Notes under the pieces: generated by a model
The model's database searches: none
Told to the model about the DNA's origin: nothing
What the model saw: the letters and a program-made list of their open reading frames with translations, nothing else
Made by a program: the position numbers and the translations under genes
In this document: positions 12,083 through 12,703 of the stretch, in pieces
Numbering within the stretch: position 1 is the first letter of the stretch
How the letters are laid out: every line of letters starts with the position of its first letter
Assembly: GCA_019309945.1 (NCBI GenBank)
Contig: JAFDFH010000077.1
Location: 1 to 12,703 of the forward strand
Length of the DNA stretch: 12,703 nucleotides
Origin: Deltaproteobacteria bacterium
GTDB taxonomy: Bacteria > Desulfobacterota > Desulfobacteria > Desulfobacterales > JAFDFH01
Direction of reading: 5' to 3'

Positions 12083-12259
12083 TAGTGTCCGTCCAGAAAC
12101 GAGGATTTTTGTTCGAGATCAAGCCTCCGGCCCGTGGGGCCTACGCCCCGGAGGGGCCTGCGAAAAATTTTACCGCAGGCATATAGTTGATATTCCGAGG
12201 ATAAAATTTTAAGCATAACGCAGAGATCGGGCAAAAAGACCGTTTCTGGATGGGCACTA
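12083..12259 (-). mobile_element. MITE-like element, copy 2, with terminal inverted repeats and TA ends
   Basis: 177 bp with terminal inverted repeats TAGTGTCCGTCCAGAAACG (12083-12101) and its near-perfect inverse at 12241-12259 (17 of 19 matching). The TA/TA ends would fit a TA target duplication as used by IS630/Tc1-type transposases. Inside are two GC-rich stems: CCTCCGG/CCGGAGG (12124-12130 with 12148-12154) and GCCTGCG/CGCAGGC (12156-12162 with 12174-12180). There is no coding capacity. Its reverse complement is related to copy 1 at 10709-10860. It sits between convergently transcribed rubrerythrin and the lipoprotein gene and ends one base short of the lipoprotein stop codon. Confidence 0.75.
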
Positions 12260-12260
12260 T

Positions 12261-12542
12261 TTAATAACCTATACCAAAATCACCAACCGTGCCGAAAGCA
12301 TCCACTTTGCCTTCACGTAGTCGGACATAGTGGTCGTTAGCAAACGCCCCACCGCTACTTAACCTGTATTTCAGATATTCGATATCCGCTTTGGAACTGG
12401 TACTCTGGGGAGGGCCCATGGCCTCAATAACTTCCGCCTTGGTCATCCCCATCTGCAGTTGGTTCATTTTTTGGGCCGAAGCCGCACAGCCGAAAATTAA
12501 AAGCGCTGCCAGCAGCATAACCGTTAGTCGTTTGATTGTCAT
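12261..12542 (-). CDS. Small lipoprotein with BamE/SmpA-like motif
   Basis: 93 residues. The N-terminus MTIKRLTVMLLAALLIFGC is a lipoprotein signal peptide, basic then hydrophobic, with cleavage before Cys19 (lipobox IFGC). The mature part contains MNQLQMGMTKAEVIEAMGPP, the pattern of small SmpA/OmlA/BamE-like domains (L..GMT..EV...lG.P), followed by EYLKYRL and YVRLREGKV strands. It is shorter than BamE of the outer-membrane assembly complex, so it is best called a BamE-like lipoprotein of unknown function in the cell envelope. The ATG at 12542 is chosen over an upstream in-frame ATG (12602) because AAAGGAG (12555-12549) is ideally spaced and the signal peptide starts there. Its stop lies one base from the MITE-like copy 2. 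Confidence 0.82.
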   Translation of the reverse strand: MTIKRLTVMLLAALLIFGCAASAQKMNQLQMGMTKAEVIEAMGPPQSTSSKADIEYLKYRLSSGGAFANDHYVRLREGKVDAFGTVGDFGIGY

Positions 12543-12610
12543 AATACACTCCTTTGACGATTGATAATTGATATTGATGTTAAAATTTACGTAACCGTTC
12601 ACGGAACGTT

Positions 12611-12638
12611 GAAATTAGAAAATAGAAATTGGGAATTT
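12611..12638 (+). repeat. Short heptamer tract upstream of the lipoprotein gene
   Basis: Four contiguous seven-base units, GAAATTA, GAAAATA, GAAATTG, GGAATTT, lie about 70 bases upstream of the lipoprotein ATG. The unit differs from those in the synthase gene but the seven-base period is the same. The remaining DNA to 12703 shows nothing recognisable. Confidence 0.5.
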
Positions 12639-12703
12639 GGCCTTCATGCTTTTGTACTGTTGATGAACGCATTCAATTGGGGGCCCAGTTTTTCAACTAT
12701 TGC

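Overview
The window looks like a chromosomal segment of an anaerobic deltaproteobacterium (Desulfobacterota, probably a Desulfobacterales-type sulfate reducer). This is inferred from the gene families (a KS-CLF-AT-DH polyunsaturated fatty acid synthase protein, a stand-alone NifU-like scaffold, a YkgJ-type protein, rubrerythrin) and from heptameric repeats that translate as RGQRTE-like runs. No 16S or other marker is present, so the assignment is tentative.

Left part (1-9607, minus strand): a lipid/hydrocarbon biosynthesis operon read right to left. First comes a 2,050-residue PfaC/Pfa3-like megasynthase (KS, chain length factor, AT, FabA-like hotdog pair). Next is a 359-residue protein with a second FabA-like hotdog pair, then OleA (thiolase-fold head-to-head condensing enzyme), OleB (alpha/beta hydrolase, beta-lactone decarboxylase family) and the first 68 residues of OleC (AMP-dependent ligase family), which runs off the left edge. 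Together they suggest that a polyunsaturated acyl chain from the synthase is joined head to head by OleA and processed by OleB/C to a long polyunsaturated alkene or related product. KR, ACP and ER functions, PPTase and OleD are not in the window and must be encoded elsewhere.

The two dehydratase regions appear to have been one protein. At the break lies a 177-bp tandem array of 25 seven-base units (3557-3733). The downstream frame stays open upstream of its putative GTG start into this array and encodes linker-like sequence there. Loss of one heptamer within about units 9-25 would join the two frames into one protein of 2,429 residues. Two other interdomain linkers of the same gene also carry heptamer tracts (8 degenerate units and 3 perfect units), and another lies near the right edge. 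The split may be a real break, a slippage-prone on/off joint, or an assembly error.

Middle (9608-9985): a divergent intergenic region with a hairpin over the synthase ribosome binding site, a plausible plus-strand sigma-70 promoter and an octamer-based imperfect inverted repeat.

Right part (9986-12025, plus strand): a small iron-sulfur/oxygen-stress set: NifU/IscU-like scaffold, FmdB-type zinc ribbon protein with a Cys-rich tail, YkgJ-like Cys-cluster protein, and rubrerythrin followed by a terminator. Two related MITE-like elements in opposite orientation (10709-10860 and 12083-12259) bracket the YkgJ-like and rubrerythrin genes. Last is a minus-strand small lipoprotein with a BamE/SmpA-like motif (12261-12542).
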